Source: Nocardia ignorata NBRC 108230
Lineage (GTDB): Bacteria > Actinomycetota > Actinomycetes > Mycobacteriales > Mycobacteriaceae
Length of the DNA: 64,000 nt
Assembly: GCF_001612905.1 (NCBI RefSeq)
Contig: NZ_BDBI01000009.1
Span: forward strand, 230,458-294,457
Direction: 5' to 3'
Part shown: positions 9,208 through 18,004 of the stretch, in pieces
Layout: each line of letters begins with the position of its first letter
Position numbering within the stretch: position 1 is the first letter of the stretch
The notes under the pieces: generated by a model
What the model was told of the DNA's origin: nothing
The model's database searches: none
Seen by the model: only the letters and a program-made list of their open reading frames with translations
Made by a program: the position numbers and the translations under genes

Positions 9208-9768
9208 TCAGGGATGGTCGGTGGTGATCGCCCGGGCGTGGGGCAGCTCGAGAGCGTGGGCGATCCGGTTCGTCCACTGACGCACTGCCTGCCAGTCACG
9301 CAGGTCGCCGTAGCGGGTGCCGCCCAGCAGTCGAAACATTGTGCGGGCCCGCCACGACACCCCTTCCCGCTCGTACTTGCCGGCGAAGGCGGCGTAGTCG
9401 CGGGGATGCAGTGCGCCGATTACCGCCCCGATCTTGCGGGGGATCTGGCGGCCGGCCCACCGTCCGATCGGCCCACGCAGGGCGGGCCCGAGCCCGACAG
9501 TGAACAGCCAGACATCCATGCCGCCCAAGGCGGGCAGGTTGGCCCGGATGTAGGCCGATGCCTGCGGCAGCAGATCCATGTCGTGGATGGCGCTGCCGAT
9601 CACCACGGTGTCGACTCCGGTCAAATCCGGTGCGTGCTCGATGTCGTGCAGCTCGGCGCGCGCGCCACGCGAGGCCAGTTCCTCGCAGATGTATTCGGCG
9701 ATGTCGCGGGTCGAACCCTGCGCGGTGGCGAACAGGACCGCGACGCGGGGTGCAGATGTTGTGGTCAT
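9208..9768 (-). CDS. Flavodoxin-domain protein (HemG-like)
   Basis: A 186-aa protein with a flavodoxin fold. LFATAQGSTRDIA near residue 12 is the FMN phosphate-binding loop and VVIGSAIHDMDLLP about residues 55-68 fits the second flavin loop. The later FTVGLGPA and R-D-Y-A-A-F-A-G segments resemble menaquinone-dependent protoporphyrinogen oxidase (HemG-type) proteins. Such flavodoxin-domain proteins are common in actinobacterial stress islands with unproven function. It is transcribed divergently from the ABC transporter genes. Confidence 0.8.
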   Translation of the reverse strand: MTTTSAPRVAVLFATAQGSTRDIAEYICEELASRGARAELHDIEHAPDLTGVDTVVIGSAIHDMDLLPQASAYIRANLPALGGMDVWLFTVGLGPALRGPIGRWAGRQIPRKIGAVIGALHPRDYAAFAGKYEREGVSWRARTMFRLLGGTRYGDLRDWQAVRQWTNRIAHALELPHARAITTDHP

Positions 9769-9899
9769 GACCCTCAGCCTCGCTGCCCGGAGCCGTCTGC
9801 GGTCAGAGCCGTGATACCCACAACCCAGGGACCAATGGCACCGACAGCCCCAGCAACCGCGCGGGCGGGGGGCGGGCGGTGACCAACGCGCAGCGGTGC

Positions 9900-9914
9900 G
9901 GGACCTTCGACTCT
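9900..9914 (+). promoter_or_regulatory. Candidate DosR-like box before the ABC transporter
   Basis: GGGACCTTCGACTCT matches GGGACTTNNGNCCCT with two mismatches and shares its first 12 bases with the box upstream of ppsA. It lies 36 bases before the chosen ATP-binding-protein start, between divergent genes. A weaker version, GGGACCAATGGCACC, lies near 9828. Confidence 0.38.
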
Positions 9915-9950
9915 CCTCGCCAGCGTGAGTCCGGGGCGACGATCACAACC

Positions 9951-10859
9951 ATGACGCACCAACCCGCCATCGCTGTTTCCCGGCTGAGCAAGTCCTTCGG
10001 CGCGACCGCGGCACTGGACACACTCGATTTGACCGTCCAGCACGGTTCGGTGCACGGATTCCTCGGACCGAACGGGGCAGGCAAGACGACCACGATCCGG
10101 ATCCTGCTCGGGCTGTTACGCGCAGATACAGGAACCGCCCGTGTCCTGGGCTGCGATCCCTGGGTCGACGCGGTGGCCGTACACCGTCGGCTGGCGTATG
10201 TGCCCGGCGAGGTCACCCTGTGGCCGGGAATCACCGGCGGGGAGACCATCGACCTGCTCGCCAACCTGCGCGACGGCATCGATCCACGCCGACGCGCGGA
10301 ACTGCTCGACCGGTTCGAACTCGACCCGGCGGTCAAGGCCCGCGCCTACTCCAAAGGCAACCGCCAGAAGGTTGCCCTGATCGCGGCGTTGGCCTCCGAC
10401 GCCGAACTGTTGCTGTTCGACGAACCCACCGCGGGCCTGGATCCGGTCAAGGAGATGCAGTTTCAGCACTGCGTCCGCGAGCTCGTCGCCCAGGGCCGCA
10501 CGGTGCTGCTGTCGAGCCATCAACTCGCCGAAGTCGAGGCGCTCTGCGATGCGGTCACCATCATCCGGCGCGGCCGCACCGTGGAGACCGGCGCCTTAGC
10601 CGAGCTCAAGCATCTGCGCAGCACCTCGATCGAGGTCCAGACCCAGCGGCCCGCCTCGGCCCTGGCCGACCTGCCCGGCGTGCACAACCTGGTCATCACC
10701 GGCACCACTGCCCGCTTCGAGGTCGACACCGCAGACCTCGATCATGTCCTGCGTGCGCTGACCGACCTCGGCGTCATCGCCCTGACCAGCAGCAAACCGG
10801 CGTTGGAGGACATCTTCTTGCGGCACTACACCGGTGACCAGACCGTGGCTCCGTCATGA
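9951..10859 (+). CDS. ABC transporter ATP-binding protein
   Basis: A 302-aa nucleotide-binding subunit. Walker A is GPNGAGKT (about residue 38), the signature region reads YSKGNRQKVAL (a variant of LSGGQ) and Walker B is LLLFDEPTAGLD; the switch His is in SSHQLAE. A C-terminal extension of about 80 aa is typical of drug or antibiotic exporter ATPases. The ATG at 9951 begins the conserved domain; an in-frame GTG at 9879 would add 24 unremarkable residues and would include the DosR-like box. It overlaps the permease gene by 4 bp, so the two form one exporter. Confidence 0.9.
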   Translation: MTHQPAIAVSRLSKSFGATAALDTLDLTVQHGSVHGFLGPNGAGKTTTIRILLGLLRADTGTARVLGCDPWVDAVAVHRRLAYVPGEVTLWPGITGGETIDLLANLRDGIDPRRRAELLDRFELDPAVKARAYSKGNRQKVALIAALASDAELLLFDEPTAGLDPVKEMQFQHCVRELVAQGRTVLLSSHQLAEVEALCDAVTIIRRGRTVETGALAELKHLRSTSIEVQTQRPASALADLPGVHNLVITGTTARFEVDTADLDHVLRALTDLGVIALTSSKPALEDIFLRHYTGDQTVAPS

Positions 10860-12463
10860 CCACCGTCGCCGCGCACCCCGAAACCGCCGGAGTGTCCACC
10901 CTGATCCGGTTCATCCTTCGACGTGAACGCCGGATCCTGCCGTGGTGGCTGGCCGGGGTGGCGGCGTTGATGGCACTGCAGTCGGTGTCGAGCCAGAACT
11001 TCTACGACACCCCGGCCAAGCTGGCACAGCTGCGCGCCACCATGGCAGCCAACGCCGCCGTGGTCGCGATGGGCGGCCCGACCCGCCTGCTGCAAACAGT
11101 CGGTGGCGAAGTCGTGTTCGAAGTCTTCGCCTATCTCGCTGTCGTGGTCTCGTTGATGAACATGTTCCTCATCGGCCGCAACACCCGCACCGATGAAGAA
11201 CTCGGGCGAGCCGAACTGATCAGATCGGCGCCGGTGGGCCGGCACTCGACCATCCTCGCCGCCCTGATCACCGCGATGATCGCCAACTGCGCGGTCGCGG
11301 TGATCGTGTCCGCGACCGCCGCGGCGACCGGACTGCCAGCGGCCGGGTCAGTGCTGGTGGGGGTATCAGTCGCCGGTATCGGATTCACCGTCGCCGCGGC
11401 CACGACCGTGGCCGCCCAAATATTCGAAAACCCGCGCACCGTCTACGGCGCCGTCACCGCCCTGATCGCGGCCATGTATGTCGCGCGAGCCGTCGGCGAC
11501 GCCGGCCGGGACGCACTCGCCTGGGCCTCGCCGATCGGCTGGGGACAGCGCACCTACCCCTACGTCGATGACCGCTGGTGGCCGGTAGCGCTGTTCGCCG
11601 CAACATCAGCGATACTGATCGGGGTCGCGTTCGCGGTATCGCAACACCGCGACTTCGGCGCCGGACTTCTCGGCTACCGGCCCGGACGCGGCTCGGCCTC
11701 GGTGCTACTGGGTTCGCCTCTGGGCCTGGTATGGCGGCTGCAACGCGGCCCCGTACTCGGCTGGGCGACAGGCGCTTTCCTCCTCGGCGCCGCCTACGGT
11801 TCTTTCGCCGACAGCATCGAGCAGTTCCTGGCCGACAATCCCGACCTCGCCACCTACATCGGAGCAGACGCCCCACGCGAGGCCGTCGACTCCTACCTCG
11901 CGTTCACACTCGCCATCAGCGCGCTGCTGGCCGCCGCATGCGGAATCGCCGTCGTCCTGCACGCGCGATCGGAAGAGTCCGCCGGACGTTCGGAACTGAT
12001 TCTGGCGGGTCCGGTCGGGCGCGTGCGCTGGCTCACCGGCTACGTAGCCGTGGCATCGACCGCCACCACGGTCGTTCTCGCCGCCGGCGGACTCGGTGAA
12101 GGACTCGCCCACGGCATACGGACCGAACAACCAGAGCAGGCCCTGCGCCTGGCAGCATCGGCGCTCGGATACCTGCCGGCTGTCTGGGTCCTCGTCGCCG
12201 CCACCGCCACGATCCTAGGATGGGCGCCCGATATCGCGGCCGTTCTCGGCTGGACCTATTTCACCTATGTCACTGTGGCGTTGCTGTTCGTCGATGCGTT
12301 CGACCTACCCGGATGGCTCGCCGGAGCATCACCGCTGCGCCACACCGCGCCCATCCCACTCCAACACCCGGACCCAGCGGCGAGCGCGATCCTGCTCGCG
12401 GTGACCGCCGCCGCGACCGGCATCGCCTGGGCCGGGATACGACATCGTGACGTAGGCCGTTGA
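10856..12463 (+). CDS. ABC-2 type exporter permease
   Basis: A 535-aa polytopic protein with about 12 hydrophobic helices in two related halves. The halves carry the recurring phrases R-x-E-L-I-x-x-x-P-V-G-R (about residues 118-127 and 380-390), as in actinobacterial exporters annotated as polyketide-antibiotic transporters. With the upstream ATPase it should form a full exporter; the substrate is unknown. Its ATG overlaps the ATPase stop. Confidence 0.88.
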   Translation: MTTVAAHPETAGVSTLIRFILRRERRILPWWLAGVAALMALQSVSSQNFYDTPAKLAQLRATMAANAAVVAMGGPTRLLQTVGGEVVFEVFAYLAVVVSLMNMFLIGRNTRTDEELGRAELIRSAPVGRHSTILAALITAMIANCAVAVIVSATAAATGLPAAGSVLVGVSVAGIGFTVAAATTVAAQIFENPRTVYGAVTALIAAMYVARAVGDAGRDALAWASPIGWGQRTYPYVDDRWWPVALFAATSAILIGVAFAVSQHRDFGAGLLGYRPGRGSASVLLGSPLGLVWRLQRGPVLGWATGAFLLGAAYGSFADSIEQFLADNPDLATYIGADAPREAVDSYLAFTLAISALLAAACGIAVVLHARSEESAGRSELILAGPVGRVRWLTGYVAVASTATTVVLAAGGLGEGLAHGIRTEQPEQALRLAASALGYLPAVWVLVAATATILGWAPDIAAVLGWTYFTYVTVALLFVDAFDLPGWLAGASPLRHTAPIPLQHPDPAASAILLAVTAAATGIAWAGIRHRDVGR

Positions 12464-12642
12464 CGCCCGCCCCCATCGTGGCGGCACAAACACACGCCTC
12501 CTGCGCAACGGCACCCGAAAGAGCAGTTCGGCCGCTGATCGTGGACCATTTCCTCTCACCAACGCCGACAGCACCCGCGAGGATCGAATCACCGGCCGCG
12601 CAGACAGCCTGGTCGCCGCATCGCCTACCTCGAGGTCGAGCC

Positions 12643-12702
12643 ATGAACGAGCTGCATCCCCTGGACTGGGGATTCATCGAACTGGAAAACACCGATCCCT
12701 AG
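12643..12702 (+). pseudogene. Original N-terminus of the WS/DGAT gene, closed by an amber codon
   Basis: From ATG 12643, with GAGGT at 12632-12636, the frame reads MNELHPLDWGFIELENTDP. This is the canonical WS/DGAT N-terminus (x-x-L-S-P-L-D-W-x-F-L-x-x-E). A TAG at 12700-12702 then stops it. The same frame continues directly with ISLAIGAVAIM into the rest of the enzyme. One base change or a sequencing error explains it. Confidence 0.75.
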
Positions 12703-12732
12703 ATCAGCCTCGCCATCGGCGCCGTCGCGATC

Positions 12733-14007
12733 ATGACCGGACCCGCGCCCACACGCGAGGCATTCACCGCATGGCTCGGCGAGCGAATCAGCCACATCGA
12801 GCGGCTGCGCCAGCGCGTGCACCGATCACCACTGGACCTGACTGCCCCGGTCTGGCAACACGACCCCGACTTCGACCTGGCCCACCACATCCGGTGGACC
12901 GCACTACCGACGCCTCGAGACGAGTCGAGACTGCAGGAGCTGATCGCCACCGAACTCGAGCAACGACTCGATCGTGACCATCCGCTGTGGCAATGCGTCG
13001 TCGTAGAGCAGCTGACCGGCAACCGATGGGCGCTGATCGTGAAGGCACACCACAGCATGGTCGACGGAATGTCAGGTATCGCGTTGTTCGAGCAACTGTG
13101 CGATCCCGCCACGCACCACACCGCCACGAACGACACCCGCCGATCGGGAAGACCCAGCACCGGACTCCTCGAACTGCTCTACAAGGGGATCCGGCTACCA
13201 GTGGCAGCACCCCGATTCGCGCTCTCGATCGCGCGCGGGGTCGCCCCCGTGGTGTATGCCGCGATGGCCCCGACAGCCCCGTCAACGTTGAACGGCCCCA
13301 TCGGGCGCAAACGCCGCTACGCCGTCGCGAAGGCGGCAATGTCCGACATCCGCGCCATCGAAAACGCGTTCGGCACCTCGCTCAACGACGTAGCACTGGC
13401 CGCTGTCACCGCAGCCTACCGGCGACTGCTGCAACACCGCGGCGAGGAACCCTCGCCCAGCAAGATCCGCATCCTGGTTCCGGTGTCCATGCGCGGCACC
13501 GACACCGAATTCGCGATGGACAACCGCATCTCGGCGATCCTTCCCCACCTCCCGGTAGAGCTCACCGACCCACTCGAAGCGCTGAGAACCGTGCACGAAC
13601 GAGTGACACGCCACCGCGAACGGGGAGAGACCGAGGCCGAGACATCGATACTGTCGATGGCCCAGCTGCTGCCCTTCCGATTCGGGGCGTGGGCATTCCG
13701 GCTGGCAGGACACTTCCCGCAACACAGCGTCGCGGCACTGGCCACCAACGTCCCAGGACCCCGCGACCAGCTCGCCGTGGACGGATGCGAGGTCGAACAG
13801 ATCTGGCCCTGCATTCCTATCGCGATGCGCCTGCGCACCACGATCGCGATACTGAGCTACCACGATCACCTCATCTTCGGGATCACCGGCGACTACGGCT
13901 CGACACCCGATATCGACCTGATCGCCGACGGCATCGAACACGGCATCACCGAACTACAGGAACGTGCTCGATCGTTGTGTCACAGCGCTGACTCGGCGAC
14001 GACGTAA
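12733..14007 (+). CDS. Wax ester synthase/diacylglycerol acyltransferase (WS/DGAT), N-terminally interrupted
   Basis: 424 residues from an internal ATG. The catalytic motif is K-A-H-H-S-M-V-D-G (HHxxxDG, about residues 101-107 of this frame). Later come the family blocks L-N-D-V-A-L-A-A-V-T and N-V-P-G-P near the C-terminus. These enzymes make triacylglycerol or wax esters from acyl-CoA; the M. tuberculosis relative tgs1 is dormancy-induced. About 30 N-terminal residues, including P-L-D-W, are cut off by the upstream amber codon. No ribosome binding site precedes ATG 12733, so expression may depend on readthrough or the gene may be inactive. Confidence 0.75.
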   Translation: MTGPAPTREAFTAWLGERISHIERLRQRVHRSPLDLTAPVWQHDPDFDLAHHIRWTALPTPRDESRLQELIATELEQRLDRDHPLWQCVVVEQLTGNRWALIVKAHHSMVDGMSGIALFEQLCDPATHHTATNDTRRSGRPSTGLLELLYKGIRLPVAAPRFALSIARGVAPVVYAAMAPTAPSTLNGPIGRKRRYAVAKAAMSDIRAIENAFGTSLNDVALAAVTAAYRRLLQHRGEEPSPSKIRILVPVSMRGTDTEFAMDNRISAILPHLPVELTDPLEALRTVHERVTRHRERGETEAETSILSMAQLLPFRFGAWAFRLAGHFPQHSVAALATNVPGPRDQLAVDGCEVEQIWPCIPIAMRLRTTIAILSYHDHLIFGITGDYGSTPDIDLIADGIEHGITELQERARSLCHSADSATT

Positions 14008-14023
14008 TGAAAGCTGCCGAAGA

Positions 14024-14064
14024 GAACCCACTCGCACCAAACGAGCCAAGCGGCGAGCGGGTTC
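14024..14064 (+). terminator. Hairpin after the WS/DGAT gene
   Basis: A 12-base arm at 14024-14035 pairs with 14053-14064 with one mismatch around a 17-base loop, starting 16 bases after the TAA stop. Position and GC content fit a transcription terminator. Confidence 0.5.
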
Positions 14065-14623
14065 GCCCTTCAGCGTCTACAGGAATCCCGCGACCAACGC
14101 GTCTTCGACCGGATCGACCAAGGGTGGCCCAAGTCGCTGACCTCGGTGGGTAACTCGTCTAGCCTTCCACCGCGGCTACCGACACCGAGCGGGAAAACCA
14201 ACTGACACCGAAGTGGTAACCCTTCAGGTCGCGCCACTGGCAATCAGGCCTCCTCGTCTGGTGGTCCCAGCGGTCGCACGACTACCTGGCCGATCTTGGT
14301 CATGGCTCGATGCTGAACCGGTGAGCCTGGCGCGCGCAACCCGATTTCGGTGCGGTGACCTCTAGGTTCTCGACTCTAGACCCTTGAACCCCCTGTGTAG
14401 CCTGCCCTCTCAGCGTCATCGCCCCGCCCGGCAACACCTGACCGACGCGGCGTACAGCCGAAGGCGCTCCGCGTGCCGATGATCTCGCCGTCGGCGTTGA
14501 TGGGAAGGTAACCCAGCTGCTAGCGGAATTTCGTTGCTGCCGACGCGCTCACTTGGCATGGGCAGCCACTCAGCGTTTCTCGCGGGGATTCCCAGGCCGC
14601 ACCATTTTCGCGCCGGGTCGGGA
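14065..14623. other. Intergenic region, no gene supported
   Basis: About 560 bp between the end of the dormancy block and the minus-strand accessory genes. I find no convincing ORF with a start and ribosome binding site, no tRNA fold and no insertion-sequence end. It may contain the left boundary of the recombinase-bearing segment, but no repeat identifies it. Confidence 0.45.
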
Positions 14624-15289
14624 TCAGCGCTGGGAGCCGGATTCCTTGGCCAGCGCCATGATTCGTTCCTCTGTCGGTTCGTAGACGCCGCCGAAGGTGA
14701 GCGCGTGGAATTGCTGTTCGAGTTCGTCGTGCCTCGCTTCCTGTGCTGCGGGCAGAGTTTCACAGATGAGCCGCGCCTTGCGGGGGTCGTCGTCGTACAT
14801 GGTCGAGACCAGATTTGCGGCGTGGAATGTATCCGTGGCGATCAGGCGAAGGTCGGGTGGCACGGAACCATCGGATGAGATGGCATGCAGCAGATCTTTC
14901 AGCGCAGCGGCGGTGTCTCGTGCCGCTCGTCGAAGCTGGGTTCGCGCCGCTTCGGTGAGGTCGTCGGGGGTGATCAGCCCTGGCGGCAGCGGCTGATCCT
15001 CGGCGTAGCAGTAGCGGCGGACGACCGGCGCTCCTGCACCGTTGGCGAGGTGATCGGGTGCGTCGTCGCCGATTTCGACGATGTGCCAGTGCTGGCGTTG
15101 TTCGGCCTCGTCGTCGGTTGTTCGGTACAGCAGGGAAGCTGCCACACCGATCGCGGCGAAGGCGTTCATCGCGTGGGCGAACCGGATGGGGACGGGAAGG
15201 CTCGGGAGCTGCCTGAGTTGATCGGTGTGGGAGTTCACCCATGCGATCGTGTGTTGAGCGTCGGCGTCGAACACTTCGGCGGGATTCAT
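14624..15289 (-). CDS. Hypothetical protein
   Basis: A 221-aa protein I do not recognise. It is mostly helical and acidic, with no signal peptide or membrane segment. The ATG at 15289 begins MNPAEVFDADAQ; the frame is open to 15427 but that part is unlike coding sequence. It lies downstream of the tandem recombinases on the same strand, so it could be cargo of that mobile unit. It does not resemble TnpC of Tn554. Confidence 0.55.
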   Translation of the reverse strand: MNPAEVFDADAQHTIAWVNSHTDQLRQLPSLPVPIRFAHAMNAFAAIGVAASLLYRTTDDEAEQRQHWHIVEIGDDAPDHLANGAGAPVVRRYCYAEDQPLPPGLITPDDLTEAARTQLRRAARDTAAALKDLLHAISSDGSVPPDLRLIATDTFHAANLVSTMYDDDPRKARLICETLPAAQEARHDELEQQFHALTFGGVYEPTEERIMALAKESGSQR

Positions 15290-15487
15290 GGTCGGCCAAC
15301 CTACCGACAAGGGTGATACGGACTCAGCAGAAACACCGGAGCAATGCCGAGTCCGACTCACTACTCGCCCGTCAGTGCTGGTCACGGCGCCAAGACGGGG
15401 TGGGAGGTGGTCGTCGACAAGCACCACGGAGCCCAGCTGATGGGGGGTGCACCAACGGGATTCACCGCTCCGGCAGTGCGCCGGGTC

Positions 15488-18004
15488 TTACCGCCGGATT
15501 TCGAAGACCAGTCCGTGCCGTGGCGACGGTGCTGGCGGCACCTCGGGGAATGTGGGGATGTTGATGAAGACGGTCGCGGAGCGGCGGGCTCGTTCGTCGA
15601 GCTGGGCAAGCTTGTCGTTGGCGGCGGCAAGGCTGACACGCAGACCTTCGGCTTCGCCGAGCCAGCCCTCGGCTTCGGCCTCGGTGATGCGATCGGTGAG
15701 GTTGTCGCGGATCTTCTCGAGCCGACCGCGTTGGGTCGGGTCCACTCGCAGGACTGGGCAACGGATGCAACTGTGCTCGTGCTGGCAGGTAGTTCCGTAT
15801 GCGCGCCCGCATTCGCCAAGCGCTACTTTGCGGCGCTCGAAATGGCCCAGAAATTCCTCCCATTCGGTATCGGTAGGGGTGCGGTATTCCTCTCTCGGCC
15901 GCGTTCCTCGGCGCCGCGTGATGAACGCGCGGTGCCCGTTGATTGCTTCCTGCGGGTAGACGGCCTTGTAGCCCATTGTGGTGGATATGTCGTTGTGGCC
16001 CAGCAGCATCTGCGCAATGTGCGGGGGCATACCATTCAGAATCGCGTCCGTGGCGAAAATTCGGCGCAGGTCGTGGGGCACGAAGTAAAGCGGTTGCCCA
16101 TCGGCGTCCTTGATATCTGTCGACTCGAAGATGTCCCTGATGCATTTGCGGATCGTCGACGCCGCTATAGCTCTGGTATGGCTGCCGCTCTTCCACTGGA
16201 ACAGCAGTGAAGTCGGCGCGGCCCAGCATCGCTCGGAGAGATCATAGAACGGGACCAACGGGATGGCTCGGCCCTTCTGTCGAACTCGGGCGATGATCGT
16301 GGAGATGACATCGGCCAGCTCCGGGCTGACGACGAGGAGGCGTTCCTCGTCGGTCTTGGAAGGCGCGACGTGAAGCAGCGGGATGATCTGCCCTGCCTCG
16401 GGGTGTCGATACTGGATGATGCTGTGATGGCTCGTTTCGAGCATTTCCTCGATTCTGACGCCGGTGTGTCGGAGAAATTCGACTGCCGCCCAACCCCAGA
16501 AGGCGCGATGTTCCTCCGCGCGGAGGTCTCGACGTCGACCGGTCGAGTCGAAGACGCGCGTAACCATGCTGAGCCGGTGATTTCCGTTCCTTCGCGCGGA
16601 GACTCTGGCGAAGGTCTCGCCCAGGACGGTAAACGGCCGGCCGGGTTCGGAATTGAGTGCCGCGTCCAGCCGGATACGGGCCTCCTCCGCGCGCCGTTCG
16701 GCAGTCCGCATCAGAACCGGCAACAGGGGTAGGCGTTCGCGGGTCCGCTGGTCCATGCGCGCCTTTCGGCGAGATTTCGACTTCCTGGTCGAGTGCGCAG
16801 TTTCCGACGCGCGGATTGGGCACGGAACAGCCCAGTGCGCCCATCGAGCGGGATCCTCGGTAGCCCATTGTGCAATATCCAGGTAGAACGCCCGGACCGT
16901 GGTCAGGAGTTGGAGGTAGTTCACGCGTGGGACGGTGACCTCGACGGTGGTGCCGTCCGGCAGGCGCTTCTTCTGGATCTTGACGCGGAGGCGTTCTTTC
17001 CACGCCTGCGCCACCTCCGGGTCGAGGTGGAGCGAGTCGATGCCTGGATGGTGTGCTTCCAGATCCGTCCAGAAGTTCATGACCAGCACCCGGGACAGCG
17101 AGTCGAGTGCGGTGTAGTCCAGGGCGACTTGTCGTTCCGCCAGGTAGCTGACCAGCAGGTTACGGACCTCGGGATCTGCGACGTGGTACCGGTCTACCAG
17201 TCGCTGGACACTGGATCGTCCGCCATAGTTCATGATCGCCCGCAGGGTCACCGGCGCGCCCTGCGGAAGGAATCCCGCAGCTTCGAGCAGGGTGTAGAAC
17301 AGATACCGGCCCCTTCCTGGCAAACCGATGTCTATCTCCTGCTTGCGCAGCTCGACGCAGTCGCCGACGGTGATGTCGCGAACGCCGCCGCCCTTGGTCA
17401 GCAGCAGGACACAGAGTTGCCATCGGATCACCGGGAGGTGGGTGCTCGACCGAATTTCGGGCGGCATCGCCGCGTCGAGTTGCCCGAAACCCGACAGATC
17501 GCGAAGATCGGCGAGCTTTGTCGTCCACGTTCCGGGTCGGTTGATAGTCAGCAAGAATGCCGGGCTCGGGCAGATGATCCTTGCGATGGACAGCAGCATC
17601 AACGCGGCCAGCAGCTGGGACTTATCGCCCGTCCGGCCGTGTGCCCGATGCCATTCCGTGGCGGCCGCGGTCCAGTGCGGCTCGGCGGCCTCGGCACCGC
17701 TGGCCTGCCATCGCTGCTGCCATGTCTTGCCGGGAAAGATCTCCAGCCAGCCGAGCAGCCTCCTGACACACAGTCTGTGACGAAAGCGCATGTCGTCCGA
17801 CACCGGAGGAGGCCGTAACGCCTCGAGCCGTTCGATGGCTTTCTCGACTGTCAATACCTGACGCGAAGCGGAAAGCGATGGCCGAGCGGGAAATTGGTCC
17901 AGAATCGTTTCGGCGAGCACTCCACGCGCTTCGCGAGTCAGTTCCTGCTGTCGGCTGCTCGAACCGACCTCAGACGGCGCTGTTGTTGTCGATGAGTTCA
18001 TCAC
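15488..18004 (-). CDS. Large tyrosine recombinase (Tn554 TnpB-like)
   Basis: An 838-aa site-specific recombinase. The C-terminal catalytic domain shows the tyrosine recombinase set: Arg in HTGVRIEEM, H-x-x-R in VPHDLRR, His in LLGHND, and the nucleophile in TMGYKAVYP. A further 100 aa with several Cys and His (GRAYGTTCQHEHSCIRCP) could bind zinc. The long N-terminal region is typical of the TnpB-type partner in Tn554-like transposition modules. The GTG start overlaps the stop of the upstream recombinase gene, so the two are translationally coupled and probably act together. Confidence 0.85.
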   Translation of the reverse strand: MMNSSTTTAPSEVGSSSRQQELTREARGVLAETILDQFPARPSLSASRQVLTVEKAIERLEALRPPPVSDDMRFRHRLCVRRLLGWLEIFPGKTWQQRWQASGAEAAEPHWTAAATEWHRAHGRTGDKSQLLAALMLLSIARIICPSPAFLLTINRPGTWTTKLADLRDLSGFGQLDAAMPPEIRSSTHLPVIRWQLCVLLLTKGGGVRDITVGDCVELRKQEIDIGLPGRGRYLFYTLLEAAGFLPQGAPVTLRAIMNYGGRSSVQRLVDRYHVADPEVRNLLVSYLAERQVALDYTALDSLSRVLVMNFWTDLEAHHPGIDSLHLDPEVAQAWKERLRVKIQKKRLPDGTTVEVTVPRVNYLQLLTTVRAFYLDIAQWATEDPARWAHWAVPCPIRASETAHSTRKSKSRRKARMDQRTRERLPLLPVLMRTAERRAEEARIRLDAALNSEPGRPFTVLGETFARVSARRNGNHRLSMVTRVFDSTGRRRDLRAEEHRAFWGWAAVEFLRHTGVRIEEMLETSHHSIIQYRHPEAGQIIPLLHVAPSKTDEERLLVVSPELADVISTIIARVRQKGRAIPLVPFYDLSERCWAAPTSLLFQWKSGSHTRAIAASTIRKCIRDIFESTDIKDADGQPLYFVPHDLRRIFATDAILNGMPPHIAQMLLGHNDISTTMGYKAVYPQEAINGHRAFITRRRGTRPREEYRTPTDTEWEEFLGHFERRKVALGECGRAYGTTCQHEHSCIRCPVLRVDPTQRGRLEKIRDNLTDRITEAEAEGWLGEAEGLRVSLAAANDKLAQLDERARRSATVFINIPTFPEVPPAPSPRHGLVFEIRR

